DNA from: a bacterium
GTDB taxonomy: Bacteria > Pseudomonadota > Alphaproteobacteria > Rickettsiales > RI-342
Reading direction: 5' to 3'
DNA: 38,633 nucleotides
Assembly (NCBI GenBank): GCA_016124905.1
Contig: WGMV01000036.1
Span: 1-38,633, forward strand
Part shown: positions 9,009 to 17,054 of the stretch, one piece after another
How positions within the stretch are numbered: the first letter of the stretch is position 1
How the letters are laid out: the number at the start of each line of letters is the position of its first letter
The notes under the pieces: model-generated
The model's database searches: none
Told to the model about the DNA's origin: nothing
The model's input: only the letters and a program-made list of their open reading frames with translations
Program-made: the position numbers and the translations under genes

Positions 9009-9886
9009 CCCAGCGCCTGCAAACCCGCCTCGATAAACTGAAGGCAGAAAACCGCACTGGCCTCGTCAGCTTCATCATGGCGGGCGACCCGACCTATGAT
9101 GCCTCCCTCGCCACGCTGAACGCACTGCCCGCCGCCGGTGCCGACATCGTCGAACTCGGCATGGCCTTCTCCGACCCCATGGCCGACGGCCCGGTCATCC
9201 AGGCCGCCGCCCTGCGCGCGCTGGATGCAGGCATCAACCTGCATAAACTGCTGGAGATGGTCCGCAGCTTCCGCAAACAGGATGCCGAAACCCCCATCAT
9301 CCTCATGGGCTACCTCAACCCCATCGAGCAATACGGCACTGCTACCTTCTGCGCCGATGCCCTCGCCGCCGGTGTGGACGGCCTCATCATCGTCGATGTA
9401 CCGATGGAAGAAGAGAACGAACTGCTCCCGTATCTTTCCGGCGCCAATAGCGCGACAGAACGTCGCGCCCCAGCCTTGAGCATGCCTCATGGCGATGGCA
9501 AGGAGGCCATCGCCGGAGGCGAACGTAAAGGTCTCGAATGGATCCGCCTCGTCGCCCCCACCACGGACGACAAACGCCTCCCCAACCTGCTGCGCCACGC
9601 AGGCGGCTTCGTCTATGCCATCAGCATCACCGGCATCACCGGCACCGCCAAGGCCACCAGCGCCAACCTGGAAAGCCTCACCACCCGCATCAAACGCCAC
9701 ACCCCCCTGCCGGTCGCCATCGGCTTCGGCATCAAAACCCGCGAGGATGTGGTAAACGCCGCCAGACACGCCAGTCTCGTCGTCGTCGGCTCCGCCATCG
9801 TGGATGCCATGGCCATGGCCCACGCCGCCAACACCAACGTGGCCGATGCCGCCAGCGTTGTCGTGCGCCAGCTCACTGGCAAATAG
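9005..9886 (+). CDS. trpA: tryptophan synthase alpha chain with extra internal segment
   Basis: TrpA cleaves indole-3-glycerol phosphate to indole and glyceraldehyde 3-phosphate. The catalytic residues are present: E50 in [10 protein letters not shown] and D61 in MADGPVIQ. Also visible are [20 protein letters not shown], the SITGITG loop and [10 protein letters not shown]. The protein is 293 residues against about 268 normally. The excess is a roughly 31-residue segment (about 145-175, bases 9437-9529) between the DVP loop helix and the strand before APTTDD, built of two DNA hairpins. It starts at GTG 9005, overlapping the trpB stop. The insertion point is a surface helix/loop, so activity is probably kept. 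Confidence 0.95.
   Translation: MTQRLQTRLDKLKAENRTGLVSFIMAGDPTYDASLATLNALPAAGADIVELGMAFSDPMADGPVIQAAALRALDAGINLHKLLEMVRSFRKQDAETPIILMGYLNPIEQYGTATFCADALAAGVDGLIIVDVPMEEENELLPYLSGANSATERRAPALSMPHGDGKEAIAGGERKGLEWIRLVAPTTDDKRLPNLLRHAGGFVYAISITGITGTAKATSANLESLTTRIKRHTPLPVAIGFGIKTREDVVNAARHASLVVVGSAIVDAMAMAHAANTNVADAASVVVRQLTGK
9437..9529 (+). repeat. in-frame palindromic insert inside trpA
   Basis: This segment of about 93 bp is extra relative to normal TrpA. It contains two hairpins. One has a 7-bp stem, GCGCGAC (9450-9456) with GTCGCGC (9462-9468), loop AGAAC. The other has a 9-bp stem, GGCGATGGC (9491-9499) with GCCATCGCC (9506-9514), loop AAGGAG. It keeps the frame and encodes a hydrophilic peptide. 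The arrangement resembles the in-frame palindromic elements known from Rickettsia genes, but no sequence identity to them is claimed. Confidence 0.6.
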
Positions 9887-9939
9887 CACTCCTTGACGGG
9901 CGGCCCAAAACCCCGCATAACACGGAACAATCGCCCTGT

Positions 9940-10024
9940 GCCCCAGTGGTGAAATTGGTAGACGCGCCGCACTCAAAATGCGGTACCGAGAGGTGTGTTG
10001 GTTCGAGTCCGACCTGGGGCACCA
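9940..10024 (+). tRNA. tRNA-Leu (anticodon CAA)
   Basis: A complete class II cloverleaf. The acceptor stem is GCCCCAG (9940-9946) with CTGGGGC (10014-10020), followed by A and an encoded CCA. The anticodon stem CCGCA/TGCGG encloses the loop CTCAAAA, giving anticodon CAA (reads UUG). A long variable arm and the T-loop TTCGAGT in a GTTGG/CCGAC-like stem follow. It stands alone between trpA and the hemolysin-family operon. Confidence 0.96.
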
Positions 10025-10084
10025 CCTCATAGGCGCATTCCAGGTTTTTCTTTTTCTATCAGCTTTTTAGCCCCTTCAGGTTCA

Positions 10085-10105
10085 CTTAAGTTTGCCATGT
10101 AAAAT
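10085..10105 (+). promoter_or_regulatory. CTTAAG motif upstream of the hemolysin-family operon
   Basis: CTTAAG at 10085-10090 is followed by TTTGC and ends in a -10-like TAAAAT at 10100-10105, 27 bp before the ATG at 10133. There is no recognisable -35, as expected if an activator binds there. The 21-bp stretch matches 16325-16345, upstream of the outer-membrane gene, at 15 positions. CTTAAG-type half sites are known for PmrA/QseB-class OmpR-family regulators, and such a regulator is encoded at 14278. Confidence 0.35.
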
Positions 10106-10132
10106 GAATGCATAACCGCAACGGAGCCCGTT

Positions 10133-10789
10133 ATGCATGTTTCCCCCCTCGCTAATCAACCTGGGAAACGCCCCTTCTCCCTCAATTGCAGCAAGGCCCA
10201 TCCATCCATTATTCTCGCCACGCCGGGCAGCGACGGCTACACCGCCATGGCCGAGTACATACGCGCGGTTTACCGCAAAACCTACCAGGCCGATATCGAC
10301 GTGACCTATCCCTGGCTGATGGGCCTCATGCAGGATGGCACCCGCCTGCTCTCCGCCTTGGGTATTCGCTATGCAAGCGAACATGGCAGGCTGTTTTTGG
10401 AGCAATATCTTCCCAGCAGCGCGGAAGAACATATCCGTGAAGCCACCGGCGAGCTGCCCCTGCGCCAAGGCATTGCGGAAGCCGGAAACCTGGCCTCCGC
10501 CGGCAAAGGCGATGTGATGATGCTGCTCTACGGCCTCGCATGCCACCTTGAACAGGAGGGCATGTCCTTTATTCTTTTCACCGGCACGGCCCTGCTGCGT
10601 CGTTATCTGAACAGCCTCGGGCTTTTCCCCTACGTGCTTGCACCGGCCGATCCCGCCAGGCTTGGCCCCGATGCCGCGCGCTGGGGCACCTATTACGACA
10701 CCAAGCCCTATGTCATGGCGGGCAGCGTCCTCACCTTTCGCAAAGGCCTGGAGGATTATTTCACCCAGTGCGGCCGGATACGCCAATGA
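10133..10789 (+). CDS. thermostable hemolysin family protein (possible GNAT-like acyl synthase)
   Basis: A 218-residue protein with the family's hallmarks: LFLEQYL (about 86-92), AEAGNLAS (about 118-125), an FTGTALLRRYLNSLGL segment, ADPARL and WGTYYDTKP near the C-terminus. It has no signal peptide or membrane segment, which argues against a secreted haemolysin. The motif layout (an E-x-GNLA core, then a helix and strand closing the fold) recalls N-acyl amino acid and acyl-homoserine-lactone synthases of the GNAT superfamily; this is inference. GGAG lies 8 bp before the ATG. Its stop overlaps the next ATG by 4 bp, placing it first in an operon with an acyl-activating enzyme, an iron oxidase and an SDR. 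Confidence 0.82.
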   Translation: MHVSPLANQPGKRPFSLNCSKAHPSIILATPGSDGYTAMAEYIRAVYRKTYQADIDVTYPWLMGLMQDGTRLLSALGIRYASEHGRLFLEQYLPSSAEEHIREATGELPLRQGIAEAGNLASAGKGDVMMLLYGLACHLEQEGMSFILFTGTALLRRYLNSLGLFPYVLAPADPARLGPDAARWGTYYDTKPYVMAGSVLTFRKGLEDYFTQCGRIRQ

Positions 10790-12192
10790 CCTCGCAACTG
10801 CTGACCGCCCTGCGTCGCCATGCCGGACGCACGGCGCTGGAAACGCCTGACGGGCTATTGACTTACGATGAACTGGCCGAAGCCGTGGAGCGTGCCCAGC
10901 CGCTTCTGAATGGCGCCGCAACCGTTGCGCTGATGATGCAAAACTGCGCGGCCTGGGTGGTGATGGATCTGGCCTGCATCAGGGCAGCCATTTCCATGCT
11001 GCCGCTGCCTTCGTTCTTTTCGGAAAAGCAAACCGCCCACGCCCTGCACGATGCCGGAATAGATACCGTCTTTACCGACCAGCCCGAACGTTTCCACGGC
11101 ACCGCCGAACCGGTTGAACTGGCGGGAAAGCCTTTTTGGCGCATTCGCCTGGCCCATGCGCCACAGGTTGCCTTGCCATCGCAAACCGCCAAAATCACCT
11201 ACACATCAGGCACCAGTGACGAACCCAGGGGCGTGTGCCTCACGCAGGGGGCGATGGAAAGGCTGGCCGCCTCGCTCATACAGACCATTGCCATGCCTGA
11301 TCCGTCGCGGCATGTGTGCCTTTTGCCGCTGGCCGTGCTGCTGGAAAACATCGCGGGCGTTTATGCCGCGCTGCTGATGGGCGCCACGGTCTGCCTGCCG
11401 CCGGTGGAACACACGCCGGATGCGCTGCATGCCGCCATTGAATGGTCCGGCGCAACCAGCTGCATCCTTGTGCCGGAACTGCTGCGCATGCTGCTGGCGG
11501 TGAATCGTCCGCTGCCATCGCTGCATTATGCCGCCGTCGGCGGCGCCCGCGTCGCCCCGGAGCTGATCGATGCCGCGCTGGACCGCGGCCTGCCCGTCTA
11601 TGAAGGCTATGGCCTGACGGAGGCTGCATCCGTCGTGGCGGTCAACACCCCTGCCGCCTTCAAGGTGGGCTCGGCCGGCAGGCTGCTGCCCCATATCCGC
11701 ATGCGCAGGGCGAAAGATGGCGAACTGGAGCTCCACCACCCGCTTTTTTCAGGCTATCTGGGCGATGCGAAACCCGTGCCGGAATGGTACCCCACCGGCG
11801 ATATCGGCCATGTGGATGAGGATGGTTTCCTGCATATCGATGGCCGAAAGAAAAACCTCTACATCACCTCATTCGGGCGCAATGTCTCGCCGGAATGGGT
11901 GGAAAGCCTGCTGACCGCGCACCCCGCCATCGCCCAGGCCCTTGTGTATGGCGAGGCCAGGCCTTTCGCCACCGCCATCATCGTGCCGCGCAATCCTCAG
12001 GCCGTTGACGATGCCATTGCGCAGGTGAACCGCCAGCTGCCCGATTATGCGCGCATCGGCGCGCATGTGCTCGCCCAGCCATTCACACCGCATAACGGCC
12101 AGCTCACCGGCACCGGCAAGCCCCGGCGCGAAACCATCCACCAGGCCTACGCCCATCACATTGAAAGCTGTTACCAACGGGAGAATGTATGA
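10786..12192 (+). CDS. AMP-forming acyl ligase (ANL superfamily)
   Basis: Activates a carboxylic acid, probably a fatty acid, as acyl-AMP and possibly passes it to CoA or a carrier. The 468-residue protein shows the P-loop as YTSGTSDEPRG, EGYGLTEAA, the YPTGDIGHVDEDGFLHIDGR core including the hinge, and the catalytic A10 lysine (about K445) in LTGTGKPRR. The usual lysine of the P-loop (PKG) is arginine here. The start is set at ATG 10786, giving an ATGA overlap with the upstream gene; a GTG at 10768 is also in frame. The protein is shorter than typical FadD. The substrate is unknown and no carrier protein is encoded nearby. Confidence 0.88.
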   Translation: MTSQLLTALRRHAGRTALETPDGLLTYDELAEAVERAQPLLNGAATVALMMQNCAAWVVMDLACIRAAISMLPLPSFFSEKQTAHALHDAGIDTVFTDQPERFHGTAEPVELAGKPFWRIRLAHAPQVALPSQTAKITYTSGTSDEPRGVCLTQGAMERLAASLIQTIAMPDPSRHVCLLPLAVLLENIAGVYAALLMGATVCLPPVEHTPDALHAAIEWSGATSCILVPELLRMLLAVNRPLPSLHYAAVGGARVAPELIDAALDRGLPVYEGYGLTEAASVVAVNTPAAFKVGSAGRLLPHIRMRRAKDGELELHHPLFSGYLGDAKPVPEWYPTGDIGHVDEDGFLHIDGRKKNLYITSFGRNVSPEWVESLLTAHPAIAQALVYGEARPFATAIIVPRNPQAVDDAIAQVNRQLPDYARIGAHVLAQPFTPHNGQLTGTGKPRRETIHQAYAHHIESCYQRENV

Positions 12193-12857
12193 ATTTCTAC
12201 GAACGTCTGCAAAAGGAAACCGAAAGGGAGCGGGAAGCGCTTTACGGCGTCCCCCTCATCAAAGACGGCGTGCAGGGCAATATCAGCCGCGAGACCTACA
12301 TCGCCTATCTCGGCCAGGCCTATCATCATGTGAAGCATACGCTTCCGCTCCTGATGGCGGCGGGCAGCCGCATCCCACCGGAAAAGGAATGGGTCCGCCG
12401 CGCCTTTGCCGAATATATCAGCGAGGAAACCGGCCATGAGGAATGGATCCTCAACGACATCCGCCATGCAGGAGGTGATGCGGAAGCTGTGCGTAATGCA
12501 GCGCCCTCCCTTCCCGTGGAGCTGATGACCGCCTACGCGTGGGATCTTGTCATGCGGCGCAACCCCATCGGGTTTTTCGGCATGGTCTTTGTGCTGGAAG
12601 GCACCAGCACCGCCCTTGCCACGCACGCCGCCAAGGCCATCGGCCAGTCGCTCAACCTTAAGAAGGATTGCTTCAGCTACCTTCTTTCGCATGGCGCGCT
12701 GGATGTGGGTCACATGCGCTTTTTTGAGCAAACCGTCACCCGCCTGACCGACCCGGAAGACCAGCGCGACATCATCCACACGGCAAAAGTGATCTTCCAT
12801 CTCTTTGCCGAAATGTTCCGCTCCATCCCGCACGAACAGCGCAAGGAGGCCGCATGA
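12189..12857 (+). CDS. haem-oxygenase-like non-haem iron oxidase (TenA/PqqC-like)
   Basis: A 222-residue all-helical protein of the fold often annotated as 'TenA' or 'iron-containing redox enzyme'. Likely metal ligands are visible in the order expected of haem-oxygenase-like di-iron oxidases: E80-x2-H83 (EETGHEE), E137 (VLEGTS) and D172-x2-H175 (ALDVGHMRFFE), with H168 close by. Family members cleave or desaturate fatty acids or oxidise amine groups (for example UndA makes terminal alkenes), so oxidation of the ligated acyl chain is plausible here but inferred. ATGA overlaps join it to the genes on both sides. Confidence 0.82.
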   Translation: MNFYERLQKETEREREALYGVPLIKDGVQGNISRETYIAYLGQAYHHVKHTLPLLMAAGSRIPPEKEWVRRAFAEYISEETGHEEWILNDIRHAGGDAEAVRNAAPSLPVELMTAYAWDLVMRRNPIGFFGMVFVLEGTSTALATHAAKAIGQSLNLKKDCFSYLLSHGALDVGHMRFFEQTVTRLTDPEDQRDIIHTAKVIFHLFAEMFRSIPHEQRKEAA

Positions 12858-13621
12858 GACTTTCGGGCAAAAAAGTCGCCATCACCGGCGGCAGGGGCGG
12901 CATTGGCAGCCATATCACCCAAATGGCCTTCAAGCGCGGCGCCATGCCGATCGTCATTGATCGTTCCGCACCACCGGCCGGTGTGCCGTGGCCGCATATC
13001 CAGGGCGATCTCTCCAGCGTTGAAAGCGTGGGCCGTATTGCGCAGCAACTGGCGGAGCTTAAGCCGGATATCCTCATCAACCTCGCCGGCATCCAGTATT
13101 TCGGACTGCTGGAGGAGCAATCCCCCCAGCAGATTGCCACGATGTATCAGGTGAACCTGATTTCGCCCGTATTGCTGACGCAGGCATTGCTGCCCATGAT
13201 GAAGGCGCGCGGCAGCGGTCATATCGTGAATGTGGGGTCGATCTTCGGCTCCATCCCCTTTGCCCATTTCGTGGCCTATTCCAGCACCAAAGCAGGCATC
13301 AAGGGCTTCAGCCAGGCATTGCGGCGCGAGCTGGCGGGCAGTGGCATTCAGGTGACGCATGTCGCCCCGCGCGCCGTAAAAACGCCGCTCAACAACGAAA
13401 AAATCCTGGCCCTCGCATCCAGAACCCGCATGAACATGGACGCACCGTCCCATGTGGCCACACGGATGCTCGATGCCATCGAGCAGGACCGCAAGGATGT
13501 GTATATTGGCTTTCCGGAAAGCTTCTTCGTGCGCGTCAATGCGCTGCTGCCGCAGATGGTGGATAATGCGCTGGCGAAGAACGACCGCATCGCCAGGGAA
13601 ATTCTAACCGCATCACTCTAA
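12854..13621 (+). CDS. short-chain dehydrogenase/reductase
   Basis: A classical SDR of 255 residues: cofactor motif TGGRGGIG (11-18), NLAG (76-79) and N101, catalytic S129, and Y142-x3-K146 (YSSTK). The C-terminal part (RMNMDAPSHVATRMLDAI, then a segment ending in NALLPQMVDNALAK) resembles SDRs acting on lipid-like substrates, so reduction of a keto or aldehyde group of an acyl product is plausible. It is the fourth gene of the tight run and ends 12 bp before the TPR gene. Confidence 0.9.
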   Translation: MRLSGKKVAITGGRGGIGSHITQMAFKRGAMPIVIDRSAPPAGVPWPHIQGDLSSVESVGRIAQQLAELKPDILINLAGIQYFGLLEEQSPQQIATMYQVNLISPVLLTQALLPMMKARGSGHIVNVGSIFGSIPFAHFVAYSSTKAGIKGFSQALRRELAGSGIQVTHVAPRAVKTPLNNEKILALASRTRMNMDAPSHVATRMLDAIEQDRKDVYIGFPESFFVRVNALLPQMVDNALAKNDRIAREILTASL

Positions 13622-13633
13622 GGAGACCTAATC

Positions 13634-14281
13634 ATGAAAAAATTGGCATTGATCGGCATGCTCGCGGCCCTGGCTTGGGCGCCGCTGGCGCAGGCGGCGA
13701 CGCTGGAGGAGGATATCAGCGGCCTGCAGCAGCAATGGGCGGTCGTCAAATACCAGACACCGGATGAGAAACAGCAGGAAAAAGACATCGCGCAACTGGC
13801 CGACAAGGCCACGCAGGTCACCCAGTCCTACCCTGGCAAGGCGGAGCCGCTGGTATGGCAGGCCATCATTCTCAGCACCGAGGCAGGCATTGATGGCGGC
13901 CTCGGCGCGCTCGACAAGGTCAAGCAGGCGCGCGACCTGTTGCTGCAGGCGGAGAAAATCGACCCGCAGGCGCTTAACGGCTCCGTCTATACCTCGCTGG
14001 GTTCCCTTTATTACAAGGTTCCCGGCTGGCCCATCGGCTTTGGCGACAAGAAACTCGCCCGCGAATATCTGGAAAAAGCCCTGGCCCTCAACCCCGATGG
14101 CATCGATCCCAATTTCTTCTACGGGGAGTTTTTGTACGAATCCGGAGAATTTGCTAAAGCAAAAACGGTGCTTCAGCATGCTCAGGCCGCGCCTGCCCGC
14201 CCCGGCCGCGAGCTGGCTGACCAGGGCAGACATGCCGAGATCGAACAACTGCTTGAGAAGGTGAACAAGAAACTGTCATGA
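13634..14281 (+). CDS. secreted TPR-repeat protein
   Basis: A 215-residue protein. The signal peptide spans residues 1-21, cleaved after AQA. Tetratricopeptide-like helices follow: the segment AEPLVWQAIILSTEAG, the pair around KVKQARDLLLQAEKIDP, and KLAREYLEKALALNPDG, then FFYGEFLYESGEFAKAKTVLQ. A periplasmic scaffolding or sensing role beside the kinase is possible; no enzyme motif is seen. A strong AAGGAG precedes the ATG. Its stop overlaps the response-regulator ATG by 4 bp (ATGA), linking the biosynthetic and regulatory parts of the operon. Confidence 0.85.
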   Translation: MKKLALIGMLAALAWAPLAQAATLEEDISGLQQQWAVVKYQTPDEKQQEKDIAQLADKATQVTQSYPGKAEPLVWQAIILSTEAGIDGGLGALDKVKQARDLLLQAEKIDPQALNGSVYTSLGSLYYKVPGWPIGFGDKKLAREYLEKALALNPDGIDPNFFYGEFLYESGEFAKAKTVLQHAQAAPARPGRELADQGRHAEIEQLLEKVNKKLS

Positions 14282-14943
14282 GGCGTATCCTGCTGGTGGA
14301 AGACGATGCGATGATGGGAAAGGCGGTGAAAGTCGCCCTGTCTCAGGCAGGCTATGCGGTTGACCTGTTTGAGAATGCCGAAGACGGCGAATCCGCCCTG
14401 CACACCACCAAATACGACCTGGTGCTGCTGGATATCAACCTGCCCGGTAAATCCGGCCTGGATTTGGCCAGGGACATGCGCCGCCTTAGGCACGACGTGC
14501 CCATCATGGCGCTGACCGCGCGCGACGCCACCAAGCAGAAAGTGGAAGGTTTCAGTGCCGGTGTGGATGATTACGTGGTGAAACCCTTTGACCTGGACGA
14601 ATTGCTGGCACGGATGCAGGCGCTGATACGACGCAGCGATGGCCGCCAGACGCCCTATATAGAAAATGGCCCCATCCTTATCGACCCCGGCGCCCGCACC
14701 GTCCGCAAAAACGGCAGCCCTGTTGAGCTCTCCGCCAGGGAATTTGCCATCTTTGCCATTCTCATGGAAAATCTCGGCAAGGTGATGAACAAGCAGGAAA
14801 TAGAGGATAAGCTCTACGGCTGGGATATCGCCGTGGAAAGCAACACCGTGGAGGTACACATCTCCCACCTGCGCAAAAAACTGGGCGATGCCGCCATCAA
14901 AACCATCCGGGGGCTTGGGTACGTTGTGGAAAAAATCGCTTAA
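14278..14943 (+). CDS. OmpR-family response regulator (QseB/PmrA-like)
   Basis: A 221-residue DNA-binding regulator. The receiver domain has the acidic pair E8-D9-D10, phospho-acceptor D52 (LVLLDINLPG), T in MALTARD and the K of YVVKPF. The C-terminal winged helix ends ISHLRKKLGD...IKTIRGLGYVVEK, typical of the OmpR/PhoB class and closest in feel to QseB/PmrA. Its partner kinase overlaps downstream. Likely targets are its own operon and the outer-membrane gene at 16392, both preceded by a shared CTTAAG motif. Confidence 0.95.
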   Translation: MRRILLVEDDAMMGKAVKVALSQAGYAVDLFENAEDGESALHTTKYDLVLLDINLPGKSGLDLARDMRRLRHDVPIMALTARDATKQKVEGFSAGVDDYVVKPFDLDELLARMQALIRRSDGRQTPYIENGPILIDPGARTVRKNGSPVELSAREFAIFAILMENLGKVMNKQEIEDKLYGWDIAVESNTVEVHISHLRKKLGDAAIKTIRGLGYVVEKIA

Positions 14944-16297
14944 GGCCAGACTTACCGTTTACATTGTCCTTCCAGTGACGCTCGCGCTGGTGGCGGTGGG
15001 TGGCGTTGCGTTCTATTCCGCTTACAATGAAGCGCAATCCATCTACGACAGTGAATTGTCGCACGTGGCGGGCCTCATGCTCTCCCTGCTCAATGCCGAA
15101 GACCAGGAGGAATCCCGTCACGAACGGCATTTTGACAAGGATGAAATGGCCAATCCCGATATCGTGGAGCTTGGAACCGAGTTCCAGCGCACGGGCCAGT
15201 TCCGCAAAAGCAAACTCGCCTTCCGCATCTGGTATGACGACAAGCTGCTGTTTTACTCCCCCGAAGCGCGAGATTTCGGCCCCAGGCACACGGCACCGGG
15301 CTTTTCCGACATGGAAACAGGCCGAAAATCCTGGCGGCTTTATGTTCAGCAGGACGAGGATTACACGCTGGAAATCGCTCAGAATGTAAGCATCCGCGAA
15401 CAACTGATCGCCGAGGACATGACACGGATATTCACCCCGCTCGCGCTGTTGCTGCCCATCATTCTGGTACTGGTCTGGGTGGGTTTGCACACGGGCTTGA
15501 AACCGCTTCTGAACATTTCCGACGCCGTGCGCAAGCGCTCCGCCCTGGATCTGAACCCGCTGCCGAACAATTACTCCCTCACCGAGGTCCGCCCGCTGAT
15601 CGACGCCATCAACGCCCTGCTGACGAACCTGAACTACGCCCTGCAAAAAGAACGCCGTTTTACCGATTTCGCCGCGCATGAGCTCCGCACGCCCATCGCC
15701 ATTTTCAAAACCCAGGCGCAAACCGCGCTTAAAGCTACCGATGCCGATCAGCGGCGCATGATTCTGGAAGCGCAGGTCCTCGCGGCCGATCGCGCCACCG
15801 CCCTGGTCGATCAGCTGCTCACGCTTTCACGGCTGGAACATACGAATATCCCGACCGAACCCCTTTCCATCGCCGATATGGCGGCAGCGGCCATCCAACA
15901 CCGGCAACCCCTCGCCGATGCCAAACATATCGGCCTTTATCTGGATATCCGGTCGCATGCCACCATCCTCGGCAACAGGGATCTTTTCTCCATCATCCTC
16001 ACCAACCTGATTGATAACGCGCTGAAATACACCCCACCGAACGGCAAGGTGGAGGTCGTCCTGTCCGATCACTGCCTTGCCGTATACGACAGCGGCCCGG
16101 GCATTCCGGAGGCGGACCTTCCCTTCGTGACGGAACAGTTCTACCGTGTGAAGCGCCACCAGCAGCCCGGCTCCGGCCTCGGCCTCACCATCATCAAGCG
16201 CGCGGCGGATATCATGGGCGCCACCTTAAGCCTCAGCAACAAAGATCAGATGACCGGATTAAAGGCCGAAATCCGCTTTGCCCATCCGTCGCAATAA
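14888..16297 (+). CDS. membrane sensor histidine kinase
   Basis: A partner kinase of 469 residues. TM1 lies at about 21-45, followed by a periplasmic sensor region of roughly 140 residues, and TM2 at about 181-200. A HAMP-like linker precedes the H-box FAAHELRTPIA with phospho-acceptor H264. The N-box LTNLIDNALKYTPP, G1 DSGPGIP and G2 GSGLGLTIIK are intact. The ATG at 14888 overlaps the regulator by 56 bp; TTG at 14915 or 14924 would shorten the N-terminus and may be the true start. The short sensor lacks a recognisable Cache or PAS domain, so the signal is unknown. Confidence 0.93.
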   Translation: MPPSKPSGGLGTLWKKSLKARLTVYIVLPVTLALVAVGGVAFYSAYNEAQSIYDSELSHVAGLMLSLLNAEDQEESRHERHFDKDEMANPDIVELGTEFQRTGQFRKSKLAFRIWYDDKLLFYSPEARDFGPRHTAPGFSDMETGRKSWRLYVQQDEDYTLEIAQNVSIREQLIAEDMTRIFTPLALLLPIILVLVWVGLHTGLKPLLNISDAVRKRSALDLNPLPNNYSLTEVRPLIDAINALLTNLNYALQKERRFTDFAAHELRTPIAIFKTQAQTALKATDADQRRMILEAQVLAADRATALVDQLLTLSRLEHTNIPTEPLSIADMAAAAIQHRQPLADAKHIGLYLDIRSHATILGNRDLFSIILTNLIDNALKYTPPNGKVEVVLSDHCLAVYDSGPGIPEADLPFVTEQFYRVKRHQQPGSGLGLTIIKRAADIMGATLSLSNKDQMTGLKAEIRFAHPSQ

Positions 16298-16324
16298 CTG
16301 GAACAATCATTCCCTTCAGCCTGG

Positions 16325-16345
16325 CTTAAGGTTGCGCTTTTAAAG
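16325..16345 (+). promoter_or_regulatory. CTTAAG motif upstream of the outer-membrane protein gene
   Basis: CTTAAGGTTGC followed by TTTTAAAG, matching 10085-10105 at 15 of 21 positions. It lies about 47-67 bp before the ATG at 16392. It is a candidate binding site for the regulator encoded at 14278. A perfect 14-bp palindrome, GGCGGCATGCCGCC, lies just downstream at 16356-16369 and may form a hairpin in the leader. Confidence 0.3.
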
Positions 16346-16391
16346 CGGTGCAAGTGGCGGCATGCCGCCTTAACCTGTTCAAGGAGCCGTT

Positions 16392-17048
16392 ATGAAAACC
16401 CTTGCCTCCGCCGTCGCCTTGCTTGCGTTCGGCCTGTCTGCCGCAAATGCCCTTGCCGCCGGTCCCAATGACCCCTGGTATGCCAGCGCCAGTGGCGGCG
16501 TTTCCTTTCCCGACAACACCTCCATCAGCGGCACGACCAGTGGCAAGATAAAATACGATGTCAGCAGCGGCGGCAACCTGGCGCTCGGCTATCAGCCCGC
16601 CGCGCTCAACAACCAAAGCGGCGATGTACGCTTTGAGGTTGAAGGTGGCTATCACGCCATGGGCCTGAACGAAATCACCGCCGGTGGCGTTACCAACACC
16701 AACCCGAAAGGTGACCTTAAAATCGCCACGGCCATGGCCAACATTTATTACGACATGCACACCGGCACCGCCTTCACCCCCTATGTGGGCGCAGGTATTG
16801 GCGATGCGAATATCCAGCTGAACAAGAATAACGGCCTTGGTATGACCGACGACAGCGACAACCAGCTTGGCTATCAGTTCATGGCGGGTGTTTCCTACAC
16901 GCCGGATTCGATGCCGCGCACGGCCTGGTCACTTGGTTACCGTTACCTGGGCACCACCAGCCCGCAATACGCCACCCCAACGGGCGATGTCAAACTCAGC
17001 TCCCTGCATGAGAGCAACATCGAAGCGGGCGTCAGGTACCATTTCTAA
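16392..17048 (+). CDS. outer-membrane beta-barrel protein
   Basis: A 218-residue protein. The signal peptide runs to about residue 22 (ANALA-A). After it come alternating amphipathic strands, a PYVGAGIGDANIQL motif typical of eight-stranded OmpA/Opa-like or rickettsial surface-antigen barrels, and a C-terminal aromatic ending in YHF, the signature recognised by the Bam machinery. Function may be a porin, adhesin or structural protein; this cannot be told from sequence. AAGGAG lies 7 bp before the ATG. It follows the two-component genes by 94 bp and is probably regulated by them. Confidence 0.87.
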   Translation: MKTLASAVALLAFGLSAANALAAGPNDPWYASASGGVSFPDNTSISGTTSGKIKYDVSSGGNLALGYQPAALNNQSGDVRFEVEGGYHAMGLNEITAGGVTNTNPKGDLKIATAMANIYYDMHTGTAFTPYVGAGIGDANIQLNKNNGLGMTDDSDNQLGYQFMAGVSYTPDSMPRTAWSLGYRYLGTTSPQYATPTGDVKLSSLHESNIEAGVRYHF

Positions 17049-17054
17049 CGCCTC

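Noticed and set aside
10768..10785. Upstream GTG start for the acyl ligase
   Set aside because: It would give a 22-bp overlap and no ribosome site; ATG 10786 gives the same ATGA junction seen at the next two genes.
10133..17048. Hemolysin-led region as a pathogenicity or toxin island
   Set aside because: No secretion signal on the 'hemolysin', no mobility genes, and GC content and codon use like the rest of the window; the gene set fits metabolism better.
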